The position numbers and the translations under genes are program-made. A DNA stretch of 64,000 nt from VRUE01 sp036276735 (GTDB taxonomy: Bacteria; Actinomycetota; Thermoleophilia; Solirubrobacterales; 70-9), in contig DASUOH010000046.1 in assembly GCA_036276735.1 (NCBI GenBank), forward strand, positions 1 through 64,000, read 5' to 3'. Positions 8,191 to 16,319 of the stretch are shown here, one piece after another. Each line of letters starts with the position of its first letter. Positions within the stretch are counted from its first letter, which is position 1. Below the pieces are notes generated by a model. The model saw nothing but the letters and a program-made list of their open reading frames with translations. It was not told the origin of the DNA and did not search any database.

Positions 8191-10632
8191 ATGCCGTCGG
8201 CGGTCAAGAGGCTCCGCGGGGGGTTGGCGCTGCTGGCGCTGGCCGCTTCAACCTGCGCGTGGGGCGCTCCGGACCTCGCCCATGCCACGGAAAGCCCCGA
8301 GGGGCCGACGTTGAAGATCGTCACCGAAGCCACCGACGCCGAGCCGATCTCCACCTTCTCGATGCGCGTTCCCCTGACCGGCGAGGCCGCGATGGCGATG
8401 CGACGCCTGCGTGCGGCGGAGACCGGGTTCTCGATGCAGTACAGGCAGGCGCTGGTGGAGGTCCTCGCGGCCACGGTCCTTCCGGTCGAACGGGCGGCCC
8501 AGCTGGCGCAGGATGCAATCGGCCTGCCGCGACTGGAGCTCGGCGGCGGGGTCGCCGAGCTGAGCGTGGCCCTGCACCCGTTCTCGCTCTGGCAGGAAAA
8601 GGATGGCGGCCGGCGGCTGAACTTGTGGTCGATCGAAGCCCCTCCCGACGGCCGGCTCGTGGTCGTCCTCCGCGTCCCGGGCGACCCCCTGTCCGCGCGC
8701 CCGCTTCCCGACGAGGATGACGGGAATGGGCAGCTGCGCTGGATCCTGCCCTCGGAGTCGCCCGCCGAGATCAGCGTCTCGCTGCGCGAGCCCCTCTCCG
8801 CCGAAGACGGACACTGGGCGCCTCGCTTCGCCAGCAACTTCATCGCCGCCGGGCTCCCCTTCGCGATCCTGCTCATCCTGCTCTGGGGACGGCGGCGGAC
8901 CGCCTACGAGCTCTTCCCCCTGGCGGTGGCCGGGGCCGCCCTGGCGCTGGCGGGCGCCACCTACTACGTCTATGAGGGCCTGGCCACCAACTGGCCCTCG
9001 CCGGACAACCGCTTCGCGAGCGCGCTGCTGCCCGCACTCGGCACCGTCCCGTTCGTCGCCCTGGCCTGGAGGGGGCGCGACCGGGCCTTCGTGCTCGCGG
9101 CCCTGCTCTCCGGCGCGTTCGCGGCCCTGGTCGCCTCCCACGGGTCGTTCGCCGTGCAGCGACCGGGTGACGGGTCCGACGTGCTGCGCGTAGTCGCGGC
9201 GGAGGCGGAGTACCTCGTGCGCGACGGCGACGAACTGATCGCGGCGTGCGTCGTGGCGATCCTGCTGGCGACGCTCGTGCTGGCGTCGGTGGTGCGCTGG
9301 CTGGCGCGGCTCCGCGACCGGCCCGACCGGCCCGCCCGCAGCGAGAAGGGGCCATGGCGGTCCCGGCGAGCGCTCGTCGCCGCGGCAATCGGGCTGGCGG
9401 CGCTCGGCCTGGTCGGCCAGCTGATCCTGGCGGCGCGCTCGAGCGAGGACTTCGACAGCCTCTTCAACGAAGAGCCCCCCTGGTCGGCGGCTCTCGGGAG
9501 CTTCCTCGACTCGTTCCCTTTTCTGCTCGCCAACCTGTCTCGCAACCTCGCGTTGATGCTGCTGGGAATCACCCTGGCGGCGTGGCTCTGGCGCCGCGCC
9601 GGCGCCGGCGAGGTCGCTTTCCAGAGCTGGCTCGAGTGCGGCGCGCTTGGGCTCCTCTTCGCCACGGCGGTCACCGGGGTCGGCGGCGAAATCGACGGTT
9701 ACGCGGTCCCGATCCCGTTCCTCCTCTCGCTCGCCGGCGCCACCGTCGGCGTCCGCGCCCTTGCCCGAACCCGTCGCGGCGGGCGCGCCGCCGAAGGGAG
9801 AGCGGAGACGGTGGCGCGAAGCCTGCTCGATGACGCCACCGAGGTCGCCCTCGACCGCCGCAGACGCCACGCGCTGAACGACCGACTCGTCGCGGGCGAG
9901 CTGGATGAGCGAGCCCACCGCGACGCGATCCGGGGGCTCGACGAGCGGCGCAAGGGCCTCGCGGCGGCGAAGAGCCTCGGGGCGGCCGCCGGGACGGGTT
10001 GGCCGCGGGAGGCCCTGGCGCTCGGGCTCTCGACCGGGATCGGCGCCCGCGCCCGCTTCGGCGAGCTGCTGAGGGACGGCTGGCCGATTTTGCTGCCCCC
10101 CGTCGCCTACACCGTCTACGCGCTGGTCGACCTCAGCGCCCCGCACGCCCTGTCCGACGCCGAGCCGATGGGCGCCGCCTTCCTCGCCACCGCGCTGATT
10201 GATCAGGCGCTCATGTGGCCCCTCGTCGCCTGGTGCTTCGTCGTCGCGCAGCCGATCCTCCCCGGGCACGTCGGGCCCCTGAAAGGACTCTGGGTGGGCG
10301 TCTTCTCGGCCCTGCCGTTCGCGGTCTCGAGCTTCGCGCTCGACGACCCACTGGGGCGCGAACAGTGGCTCTTCCTCTCCGCAGAGCTGACCCTGCTGCT
10401 CGTCGTCGTCGGCCTCTTCCTCGACTACCGGGCGGTCCGCCGGACCGGCCGCGACTTGCGCGACCTCGGCGAGCTCTACAACGTGACCAGCGCCCGCGCG
10501 ACCCTGGCCTACGTCGCGCCTCTCGCCCTGCTTCTCTTCGGGGTTATCCGGGGACTGGCCAGCGGCGAGGGCGCGTCGGCCCTTGAGGAACTCGTCTCCA
10601 ACGCCTCGTCACTACTCCCGTCCGGAAGCTGA
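8191..10632 (+). CDS. Large polytopic membrane protein of unknown function
   Basis: I do not recognise a family. The 813-residue protein opens with a signal-like segment (GGLALLALAASTCAWG), then an extracytoplasmic region to about residue 215. It continues with roughly 12-14 hydrophobic segments, nine of them between about 220 and 525. A charged, helical, probably cytoplasmic stretch sits near 530-630 (DRRRRHALNDRLVAGELDER), then at least four more membrane segments. The size and alternation suggest a transporter-like or sensor-like membrane protein, but no catalytic motif is visible. The ATG at 8191 has no strong ribosome site, so an alternative nearby start is possible. It is followed closely by the ArsC gene. 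Confidence 0.7.
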   Translation: MPSAVKRLRGGLALLALAASTCAWGAPDLAHATESPEGPTLKIVTEATDAEPISTFSMRVPLTGEAAMAMRRLRAAETGFSMQYRQALVEVLAATVLPVERAAQLAQDAIGLPRLELGGGVAELSVALHPFSLWQEKDGGRRLNLWSIEAPPDGRLVVVLRVPGDPLSARPLPDEDDGNGQLRWILPSESPAEISVSLREPLSAEDGHWAPRFASNFIAAGLPFAILLILLWGRRRTAYELFPLAVAGAALALAGATYYVYEGLATNWPSPDNRFASALLPALGTVPFVALAWRGRDRAFVLAALLSGAFAALVASHGSFAVQRPGDGSDVLRVVAAEAEYLVRDGDELIAACVVAILLATLVLASVVRWLARLRDRPDRPARSEKGPWRSRRALVAAAIGLAALGLVGQLILAARSSEDFDSLFNEEPPWSAALGSFLDSFPFLLANLSRNLALMLLGITLAAWLWRRAGAGEVAFQSWLECGALGLLFATAVTGVGGEIDGYAVPIPFLLSLAGATVGVRALARTRRGGRAAEGRAETVARSLLDDATEVALDRRRRHALNDRLVAGELDERAHRDAIRGLDERRKGLAAAKSLGAAAGTGWPREALALGLSTGIGARARFGELLRDGWPILLPPVAYTVYALVDLSAPHALSDAEPMGAAFLATALIDQALMWPLVAWCFVVAQPILPGHVGPLKGLWVGVFSALPFAVSSFALDDPLGREQWLFLSAELTLLLVVVGLFLDYRAVRRTGRDLRDLGELYNVTSARATLAYVAPLALLLFGVIRGLASGEGASALEELVSNASSLLPSGS

Positions 10633-10649
10633 TCGGCGATGATCTCGGC

Positions 10650-11051
10650 GTGGCGCGCGTCCTCTTCGTCTGCCTTCACAACGCCGGCCGATCGCAGATG
10701 AGCGAGGCGCTGTTCGAGCGGGCTGGCGAGGGGCAGCACAAGGCGCGGTCGGCGGGCACGGAACCGGCCGCCGAGGTCAACCCGGTCGTGGTCGAGGCGA
10801 TGGCCGAGCTGGGCCTCGACCTCGGCGACCGCACGCCCCGCCGGCTCTCGCGCGAGGACGCCGAGTGGGCCGACGTCGTGGTGACGATGGGCTGCGGGGA
10901 CGAGTGCCCCTACATCCCCGGCAAGCGATACCTCGACTGGGAGCTGGCCGACCCGAAGGGGCGTCCGCTCGAGGAGATCCAGGCGATTCGCGACGAGATT
11001 TCGCGGCGGATCGGCGAGCTGGTGGCGGAGCTCGACCAGGAGAGTCCGTGA
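10650..11051 (+). CDS. arsC: Arsenate reductase / low-MW phosphatase family protein
   Basis: A 133-residue protein of the low-molecular-weight tyrosine phosphatase fold. The P-loop VCLHNAGRS gives the nucleophile Cys8 and Arg14, and Cys82 and Cys86 (GCGDECP) supply the cysteine pair expected of thioredoxin-coupled arsenate reductases such as S. aureus ArsC. The ending DPKGRPLEEIQAIRDEI is also typical of that group. It would reduce As(V) to As(III) in the cytoplasm. No arsenite pump or ArsR is adjacent, so the role in arsenic resistance is inferred from the protein alone. Start GTG; the stop overlaps the next gene's GTG. Confidence 0.85.
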   Translation: MARVLFVCLHNAGRSQMSEALFERAGEGQHKARSAGTEPAAEVNPVVVEAMAELGLDLGDRTPRRLSREDAEWADVVVTMGCGDECPYIPGKRYLDWELADPKGRPLEEIQAIRDEISRRIGELVAELDQESP

Positions 11052-11695
11052 CCGCGGCGCTGGCGCTGCTCACGTCGGTCCTCGCCCTCGCCGCCGGGGC
11101 GCCGTCCGCCGACCCGCCGCCCTTCGCGGGCTCGGTGACGCCGATCGACGCCGAGACGCGGGCGCGGATGACCGGCGTCTCCTGGCGCCCCGGCTGCCCG
11201 GTCGGCTTCGCCGACCTGCGCCTGGTGCGCGTCTCCCACTGGGGATTCGACGGCGAGCGGCGCCGCGGCCGCCTCGTCGTCCACCGCGAGCAGGCCCGGG
11301 CGATCCTCCGCGTCATGCGCCGCCTCTACGCGCTGCGCTTCCCGATCCGCCGCATGCGGCTGGTCGACGCCTACGACGCCAACGACCGCCGCAGCATGGC
11401 CGCGGACAACACCTCGGCCTTCAACTGCCGCTTCGTCGCCGGCACGACGCGCTGGTCCGAGCACGCCTACGGCCGTGCCCTCGACCTCAATCCGGTCGAG
11501 AACCCCTACGTCACCGACTCCGGCCACGTCTCGCCGCCTGCCGGTGCTCCGTACGCCCGCCGCTCCCGCCACTCGAAGGGCATGGTCCACCGCGGCGGTC
11601 CCGTCGTCGCCGCCTTCGCTGCCGCCGGCTGGGAGTGGGGCGGCAACTGGCCCTGGCCCAAGGACTACCAGCACTTCTCGGCAACCGACGGCTGA
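11048..11695 (+). CDS. M15-family D-Ala-D-Ala carboxypeptidase-like protein
   Basis: A 215-residue exported peptidase. The motif SEHAYGRALDLNP carries the zinc His and Asp of the M15 family (SxHxxGxAxD), and WGGNWPWPKDYQHF near the C-terminus carries the last zinc His. The chosen GTG at 11048 overlaps the arsC stop in a GTGA junction and gives a hydrophobic signal peptide (ALALLTSVLALAAGAPSA); longer readings run through arsC. Likely substrate is peptidoglycan stem peptide in the cell wall. Why it is coupled to an ArsC-like protein is not clear. Confidence 0.85.
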   Translation: MTAALALLTSVLALAAGAPSADPPPFAGSVTPIDAETRARMTGVSWRPGCPVGFADLRLVRVSHWGFDGERRRGRLVVHREQARAILRVMRRLYALRFPIRRMRLVDAYDANDRRSMAADNTSAFNCRFVAGTTRWSEHAYGRALDLNPVENPYVTDSGHVSPPAGAPYARRSRHSKGMVHRGGPVVAAFAAAGWEWGGNWPWPKDYQHFSATDG

Positions 11696-11735
11696 ACCGC
11701 CCGCCAACGGGTAGACACAGGTTCCACCTGAGCCG

Positions 11736-12458
11736 ATGAGCGACGTCGAGCACGAGACCAAGGGCGCCAAGCGCGACGAAGAGCTGCTCTGCTCGCCCTG
11801 CGACGTCGAGGAGGAGGACGAGAAACGGGTCGAACGGATCGGCGCCGAGATCGACAGGGGCTTCGACGCCCTGCGCGACGTCGAGGACGGGGTATCGATC
11901 TTCGGCTCGGCGCGGGTGGCGAAAGACCACCGCTGGTACGAGCTCTGCCGCGAGACCGCGGCCTGCCTTGCCCGCGAGGACTTCACGGTGATCACCGGCG
12001 GCGGCCCCGGCCTGATGGAGGCGGCGAACCGCGGCGCGGACGACGCCGGCGGCCTCTCGGTCGGGCTGACGATCGAGCTGCCGCACGAGCAGGTCACCAA
12101 CCGCTTCGTCAACCGCCAGGTCGACTTCCACTACTTCTTCGCCCGCAAGCTCTGCTTCGTCCGCTACGCGCGCGCCTTTGTCATCTTCCCCGGCGGCTTC
12201 GGCACGCTCGACGAGCTGTTCGAGAGCCTGACCCTGATCCAGACCGACCGCATCCAGCACTTCCCGACGATCCTCGTCGACTCCGAGTTCTGGGGGCCGC
12301 TGCTCGACTGGGTCGACGACCGCCTCGACGACGGCGGCCTGATCTCCCGCGAGGACATGAGCCTGCTGGTCACCGCCGACACGACCGAGGAGATCTGCGG
12401 CTTCGTGCGGCAGGCGAAGGAGGCGCAGCGCGGCCTCAGTCGCGAACCGAGCGGCTGA
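11736..12458 (+). CDS. TIGR00730 / LOG-family Rossmann protein
   Basis: A 240-residue protein of the LONELY GUY (lysine-decarboxylase-like, cytokinin riboside monophosphate phosphoribohydrolase) family. The diagnostic motifs are GGGPGLMEAANRGA and FPGGFGTLDELFE; the family cleaves N6-substituted AMP or related nucleotides to base and ribose phosphate. An N-terminal acidic extension of about 35 residues (CDVEEEDEKR) precedes the fold. The stop abuts the stop of the convergent alcohol dehydrogenase without a gap. A degraded relative lies at 23606-23908. Confidence 0.85.
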   Translation: MSDVEHETKGAKRDEELLCSPCDVEEEDEKRVERIGAEIDRGFDALRDVEDGVSIFGSARVAKDHRWYELCRETAACLAREDFTVITGGGPGLMEAANRGADDAGGLSVGLTIELPHEQVTNRFVNRQVDFHYFFARKLCFVRYARAFVIFPGGFGTLDELFESLTLIQTDRIQHFPTILVDSEFWGPLLDWVDDRLDDGGLISREDMSLLVTADTTEEICGFVRQAKEAQRGLSREPSG

Positions 12459-13637
12459 TCAGGGCTTCAAGACGACCTTCACGCACTCGTCTTCCTTGTG
12501 CTTGAAGGTCTCGTAGCCCTCGGAGGCCTGGTCGAGCCCCATCTCGTGGCTGACGACGAAGCTGGGGTCGATCTCGCCGCGTTCGATCCGCTCCAGCAGC
12601 GGCCGCATGTACTTGTGGACGTGGCACTGGCCGGCCCTGATGGTCAGGCCACGGTTGATCACCGCGCCCATCGGGAACTTGTCGAGGAAGCCGCCGTAGA
12701 CGCCGACCACCGAGACGACGCCGGCGTTGCGGCAGGCCATGATCGCCTCGCGCAGGGCGTGCGGGCGCTCGGTCTCCATGCGGGTCGCCTGCTTGACCCG
12801 GTCGTAGGCGTGGACCATGCCGTGGGCGTGGTGCGCCTCGAGGCCGACCGCGTCGATGCAGGCGTCGGGGCCGCGGCCGCCGGTCATCTCCTTCAGCTCC
12901 TCGACCACGTCTGGGCGGTCTTCGTAGTTGATGACGTCGGTCGCGCCGGCGCCGGTCAGCGCCTTCTGGAGGCGGTAGTCGAAGCGGTCGATGACGACGA
13001 TCCGCTCGGCGCCGAGCATGCGGGCGCTCGCCGCGGCGAAGAGGCCGACCGGGCCGGCGCCCCAAACGGCGACGATGTCGCCGGCTTCGATGTCGCACAT
13101 CTCGGCGCCCATGTAGCCGGTGGGGAGCACGTCGGAGAGGAAAAGGACGACCTCGTCGGGCAGGTCGCTCTCGATCTTCAGCGGCCCGACGTCGGCGAAG
13201 GGCACCCGCGCCGCCTCGGCCTGGCCGCCGGGGTAGCCGCCGAGGATGTGGGAGTAGCCGAAGACGCCGGAGATCGAGTGGCCCCAGAGCTTCTCGGCGC
13301 GGCCGGCGTTGGGGTTGGAGTTCTCGCAGGCGGCGTAGAGCTGCGCCTGGCAGGCGTTGCAGGCACCGCAGGCGATCGGGAAGGGCACGACCACCCGGTC
13401 GCCCGGCTTGAGGTTCTCGACGCCGGCGCCGACGTCGGTCACCTGGCCCATGAACTCGTGCCCGAAGATGTCGCCCTTCTTGACCATCGGCACGTAGCCG
13501 TCGTAGAGGTGGAGGTCTGAGCCGCAGATCGCGCTCGAGCTGATCTGGACGATCGCGTCGCGCGAGTTGAGGATCTTCGGGTCGGGGACCTGCTGGACCT
13601 CGACGCTGTTGCGCCCTGAGTAGACGGTGGCCTTCAC
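12459..13637 (-). CDS. Zinc-dependent alcohol dehydrogenase
   Basis: A 392-residue medium-chain dehydrogenase of the glutathione-independent formaldehyde dehydrogenase-like group. Catalytic zinc ligands are in SAICGSDLHLY and GHEFMGQV; the structural zinc cysteines are in CGACNACQAQLYAAC; the NAD-binding loop is VWGAGPVGLFAA. It would oxidise an alcohol or aldehyde in the cytoplasm; the substrate is unknown. The GTG start at 13637 overlaps the stop of the upstream SRPBCC gene by 4 nt, so the two are probably one operon. Longer readings run into that gene. Confidence 0.9.
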   Translation of the reverse strand: MKATVYSGRNSVEVQQVPDPKILNSRDAIVQISSSAICGSDLHLYDGYVPMVKKGDIFGHEFMGQVTDVGAGVENLKPGDRVVVPFPIACGACNACQAQLYAACENSNPNAGRAEKLWGHSISGVFGYSHILGGYPGGQAEAARVPFADVGPLKIESDLPDEVVLFLSDVLPTGYMGAEMCDIEAGDIVAVWGAGPVGLFAAASARMLGAERIVVIDRFDYRLQKALTGAGATDVINYEDRPDVVEELKEMTGGRGPDACIDAVGLEAHHAHGMVHAYDRVKQATRMETERPHALREAIMACRNAGVVSVVGVYGGFLDKFPMGAVINRGLTIRAGQCHVHKYMRPLLERIERGEIDPSFVVSHEMGLDQASEGYETFKHKEDECVKVVLKP

Positions 13638-14560
13638 GATCCGTCCTCCGGTAGCGGCTGGCCGGGCCGCTGCTTGAGGTGACGGTGGGCCGTCGAGCCC
13701 TCGGGGCTGCCCTCGCTTCGCACTACGAAGCCGGTCTCCATCACCTGCTTGAAGCGACGCAGGTCGTCCTTGGCCTGCTGCGTCGGCTCCTCGCCGAAGA
13801 GCTTGGCGACCGCCTCGCCGAGCCGGCCGCCGGGGGCGCCGTAGTCGAACTCGACGTGGACCTCGGTGCCCTGGTTGCGGGGCGCGTCGACGAAGCGCAC
13901 CGCGCCCGAGTTCTGGACGTCGGAGCCCTCGACGGCGCGCCAGACGAGCGTTTCGTCGGGGCGGTCTTCGACCACCTCGGCGTCCCACTCGACCCTGGCG
14001 CCGGCCGGAGCCTTCACCTTCCAGTGGCTGCGGCCGTTGCCGTTGCCCTCCACCGACTCGACGTGCGCCATGAAGCTGGGCAGGTTCTCGAGGTCGCGCC
14101 AGAAGCTGTAGACCTCCTCGCGCGGCTTGCGCACGGTGATCGCGGCCTTGACGTGCATCGCTTCCTCCTCGGTCGGTTGCTCGGGGCCGCGGCCGGCGCG
14201 CCGGGCGGCGAGGACGTCGAGCGCGGCGATGCCGGCGACGTTGGCGATCGCGCCGACCAGCCGCGGCGTGCTGTCCCGCTTCTCGCGCCAGGCGAAGCCG
14301 AGCAGGGTCAGGTCCTTGGCGTCGCCGGCGACGCGCATCCAGAGAGCCCGCTTGGGATTCGGTCGCTCCGCCTCGATCGCGGCGAAGGCGACCAGCTCAC
14401 GCACGCCGACGATCCGCTGCCAGAGCCGGCTGGTCGCGTCGTCGCGAATGCCGGCCAGGCGGTTGACGTGTTGCGGAGCGGCGAGCTGCGCGATCCCCAG
14501 GCCGATGCTGAAGGTGCTGAGGAAGCGGCTGAGGGGCTCGGCGTTGCGTTCGGTCCGCAC
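13634..14560 (-). CDS. SRPBCC-fold (cyclase/dehydrase) protein with N-terminal membrane-like domain
   Basis: A 308-residue two-part protein. Residues 1-135 hold weakly hydrophobic helices resembling small integral-membrane domains (STFSIGLGIAQLAAP, LVGAIANVAGIAALDVLAA). Residues 136-300 form an SRPBCC / polyketide-cyclase-like ligand-binding domain (AAITVRKPREEVYSFWRDLENLPSFM). The ligand is unknown. It is translationally coupled (GTGA) to the zinc alcohol dehydrogenase downstream and divergent from endonuclease IV. The membrane assignment of the first domain is tentative. Confidence 0.75.
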   Translation of the reverse strand: MRTERNAEPLSRFLSTFSIGLGIAQLAAPQHVNRLAGIRDDATSRLWQRIVGVRELVAFAAIEAERPNPKRALWMRVAGDAKDLTLLGFAWREKRDSTPRLVGAIANVAGIAALDVLAARRAGRGPEQPTEEEAMHVKAAITVRKPREEVYSFWRDLENLPSFMAHVESVEGNGNGRSHWKVKAPAGARVEWDAEVVEDRPDETLVWRAVEGSDVQNSGAVRFVDAPRNQGTEVHVEFDYGAPGGRLGEAVAKLFGEEPTQQAKDDLRRFKQVMETGFVVRSEGSPEGSTAHRHLKQRPGQPLPEDGS

Positions 14561-14630
14561 CTCTGACGATTGCCCGCAGATCTTGAAGCGAAACCCGGCT
14601 CTCGTGTGGGTCCCGTCCTATGCTGCGGCG

Positions 14631-15410
14631 ATGGACGCGGCGCGGACGGTTGGGGCACACGTCGGGCCCGAGCGACCGCTCGCCGCGGCGGAGGCGCTCG
14701 GCGCCGACTGCGTCCAGATCTTCCTCTCAAACCCGCAGGACTGGCGCAAGCCCGAGCCGCGCGACGATGCCGAGCAGCTGCGCAGCTCACCCGTGCCGCT
14801 CTACGTCCACGCTCCCTACCTGGTCAACGTCTGCTCGCCGCGCTCCAACGTCCGCTACGGCTCACGCAAGATCCTCCAGCAGACCTGTGAGGCGGCCGCC
14901 GAGGTCGGCGCGGCGGCGGTGATCGTCCACGGCGGCCACGCCGAGGACGGCGTCGCAGAGGGCTTCGGCCGCTGGGGGCGCACCCTGGAGATGCTCGACT
15001 CCGAGGTTCCCGTCTACATAGAGAACACGGCCGGCGGCGAGAACGCCGTGGCGCGGCGCTTCGACGACCTGGCGCGCCTCTGGGAGGCGGTCGCCGGGAA
15101 GGAGTCGGGGGTCGAGCTGGGCTTCTGCTTCGACACCTGTCACGCCCACGCGGCTGGGGAGGACCCCGGTGACGTGGTCGACCGGGCCCGTTCGATCTGC
15201 GGTCGGATCGACCTGCTGCACGCCAACGACTCCCGGGACCCGGCGGGGACCGGTGCCGATCGCCACGCCAACCTCGGCCGCGGCCAGATCGACCCCGAGG
15301 CGCTGCGGGCGATGATCGCGAGCTGCGGCGGTCCAGTCGTTTGCGAGACGCCGGGCGATGCCGATGACATGCGCGCAGACCTCGAGTTCGTGCGGGCGGC
15401 GCTCCGATGA
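14631..15410 (+). CDS. nfo: Endonuclease IV-type AP endonuclease
   Basis: A 259-residue TIM-barrel protein of the deoxyribonuclease IV family, which cuts DNA 5' of abasic sites in base excision repair. Characteristic segments are VGAHVGPERPLAAA, VHAPYLVNVCSP, VIVHGGHAEDG, VYIENTAGGEN, FCFDTCHAHAAG and LLHANDSRDPAGTGADRHANLG, which carry the His, Glu and Asp ligands of the trinuclear zinc site. ATG 14631 removes a long unsupported upstream extension. The stop overlaps the ATG of the FAH-family gene (ATGA). It is slightly shorter than E. coli Nfo (285). Confidence 0.9.
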   Translation: MDAARTVGAHVGPERPLAAAEALGADCVQIFLSNPQDWRKPEPRDDAEQLRSSPVPLYVHAPYLVNVCSPRSNVRYGSRKILQQTCEAAAEVGAAAVIVHGGHAEDGVAEGFGRWGRTLEMLDSEVPVYIENTAGGENAVARRFDDLARLWEAVAGKESGVELGFCFDTCHAHAAGEDPGDVVDRARSICGRIDLLHANDSRDPAGTGADRHANLGRGQIDPEALRAMIASCGGPVVCETPGDADDMRADLEFVRAALR

Positions 15411-16282
15411 AGCTGTGCCGCTTCAGCGCCGCCGGGGGCCCTGCCGCGCTGGGGGTTGTCGTGGGCGACGAGATCGCCGACCTCTCTGCCTCGGGACTGG
15501 CCGCGGAACCGGCAAACGCTCTCGATCAGGCCGGCCGCGAGCGACTCGCGGTGCTAGCCGCCGAGGCGCCGCGCTTGCCGCAGGGCGACGTGCGCCTGCT
15601 CGCTCCGGCGACGCCGCGCAAGTACCTGGCGATCGCGCTCAACTACGCCGAGCACGTCGCCGAGCTGGGCATGGAGCCACCGGAGGTGCCGACCTTCTTC
15701 AACAAGCAGGTGACGTGCGTGGTCGGCCCCGGCGCCGACGTCCACATGCCGCGAGTCTCCACCTTCCTCGACTACGAGGCGGAGCTGGCTGTCGTGATCG
15801 GCCGCCGCTGCCGGCACGTCTCCCCGCAGGACGCGCCCAACGTCATCGCCGGCTACACCTGCGCCAACGACCTCAGCGTCCGCGACTGGCAGGGCAGGGC
15901 CAAGACGATGACGATCGGCAAGTCCTTCGACACCCACGGACCGCTCGGGCCCTGGTTGGTCACCGAAGACGAGCTCGGCGACGCGCACGACCTGCGGATC
16001 CGCGGCTACCTCAACGACGAGCTCCGCCAGGACTCGAGCACGTCGGAGATGGTCTTCGACTGCTTCGAACAGGTCTCACACCTCTCGGAGGCGTTCACGC
16101 TGGAGCCCGGCGACGTGATCGCCACCGGCACCCCCTCCGGCGTTGCCATCGGTCGCCAGCCGATCCGCGACCACCTGCTCAAGGTCGGCGACACCTTCCG
16201 CGTCGAGATCGAGGGGATCGGCACGCTCTCGAACACGGTCGTGGAGGAGCCAGAGGGGTTCGTGGCGACTGCCTCGGGCTAG
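15407..16282 (+). CDS. Fumarylacetoacetate hydrolase family protein
   Basis: A 291-residue protein with the FAH catalytic fold in its C-terminal two thirds. The metal-binding acidic residues lie in DYEAELAVVIGR, and the motifs GYTCANDLSVRDWQ and GTPSGVAIGRQP are typical of 2-hydroxyhepta-2,4-diene-1,7-dioate isomerase / acylpyruvase-like members. It would act on a beta-diketo or enol acid in the cytoplasm; the substrate is unknown. It is coupled to nfo by a 4-nt overlap. A hairpin terminator begins at its stop codon and marks the left edge of the accessory island. Confidence 0.88.
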   Translation: MKLCRFSAAGGPAALGVVVGDEIADLSASGLAAEPANALDQAGRERLAVLAAEAPRLPQGDVRLLAPATPRKYLAIALNYAEHVAELGMEPPEVPTFFNKQVTCVVGPGADVHMPRVSTFLDYEAELAVVIGRRCRHVSPQDAPNVIAGYTCANDLSVRDWQGRAKTMTIGKSFDTHGPLGPWLVTEDELGDAHDLRIRGYLNDELRQDSSTSEMVFDCFEQVSHLSEAFTLEPGDVIATGTPSGVAIGRQPIRDHLLKVGDTFRVEIEGIGTLSNTVVEEPEGFVATASG

Positions 16283-16308
16283 GGCGGCTCCCGTCCGCGA
16301 GCTGCCCT
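16281..16308 (+). terminator. Hairpin terminator after the nfo-FAH operon
   Basis: AGGGCGGCTC and GAGCTGCCCT pair over 10 bp with one G-U and an 8-nt loop, followed by AATTT. The hairpin starts in the stop codon of the FAH-family gene. Confidence 0.55.
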
Positions 16309-16319
16309 AATTTGGGCTC

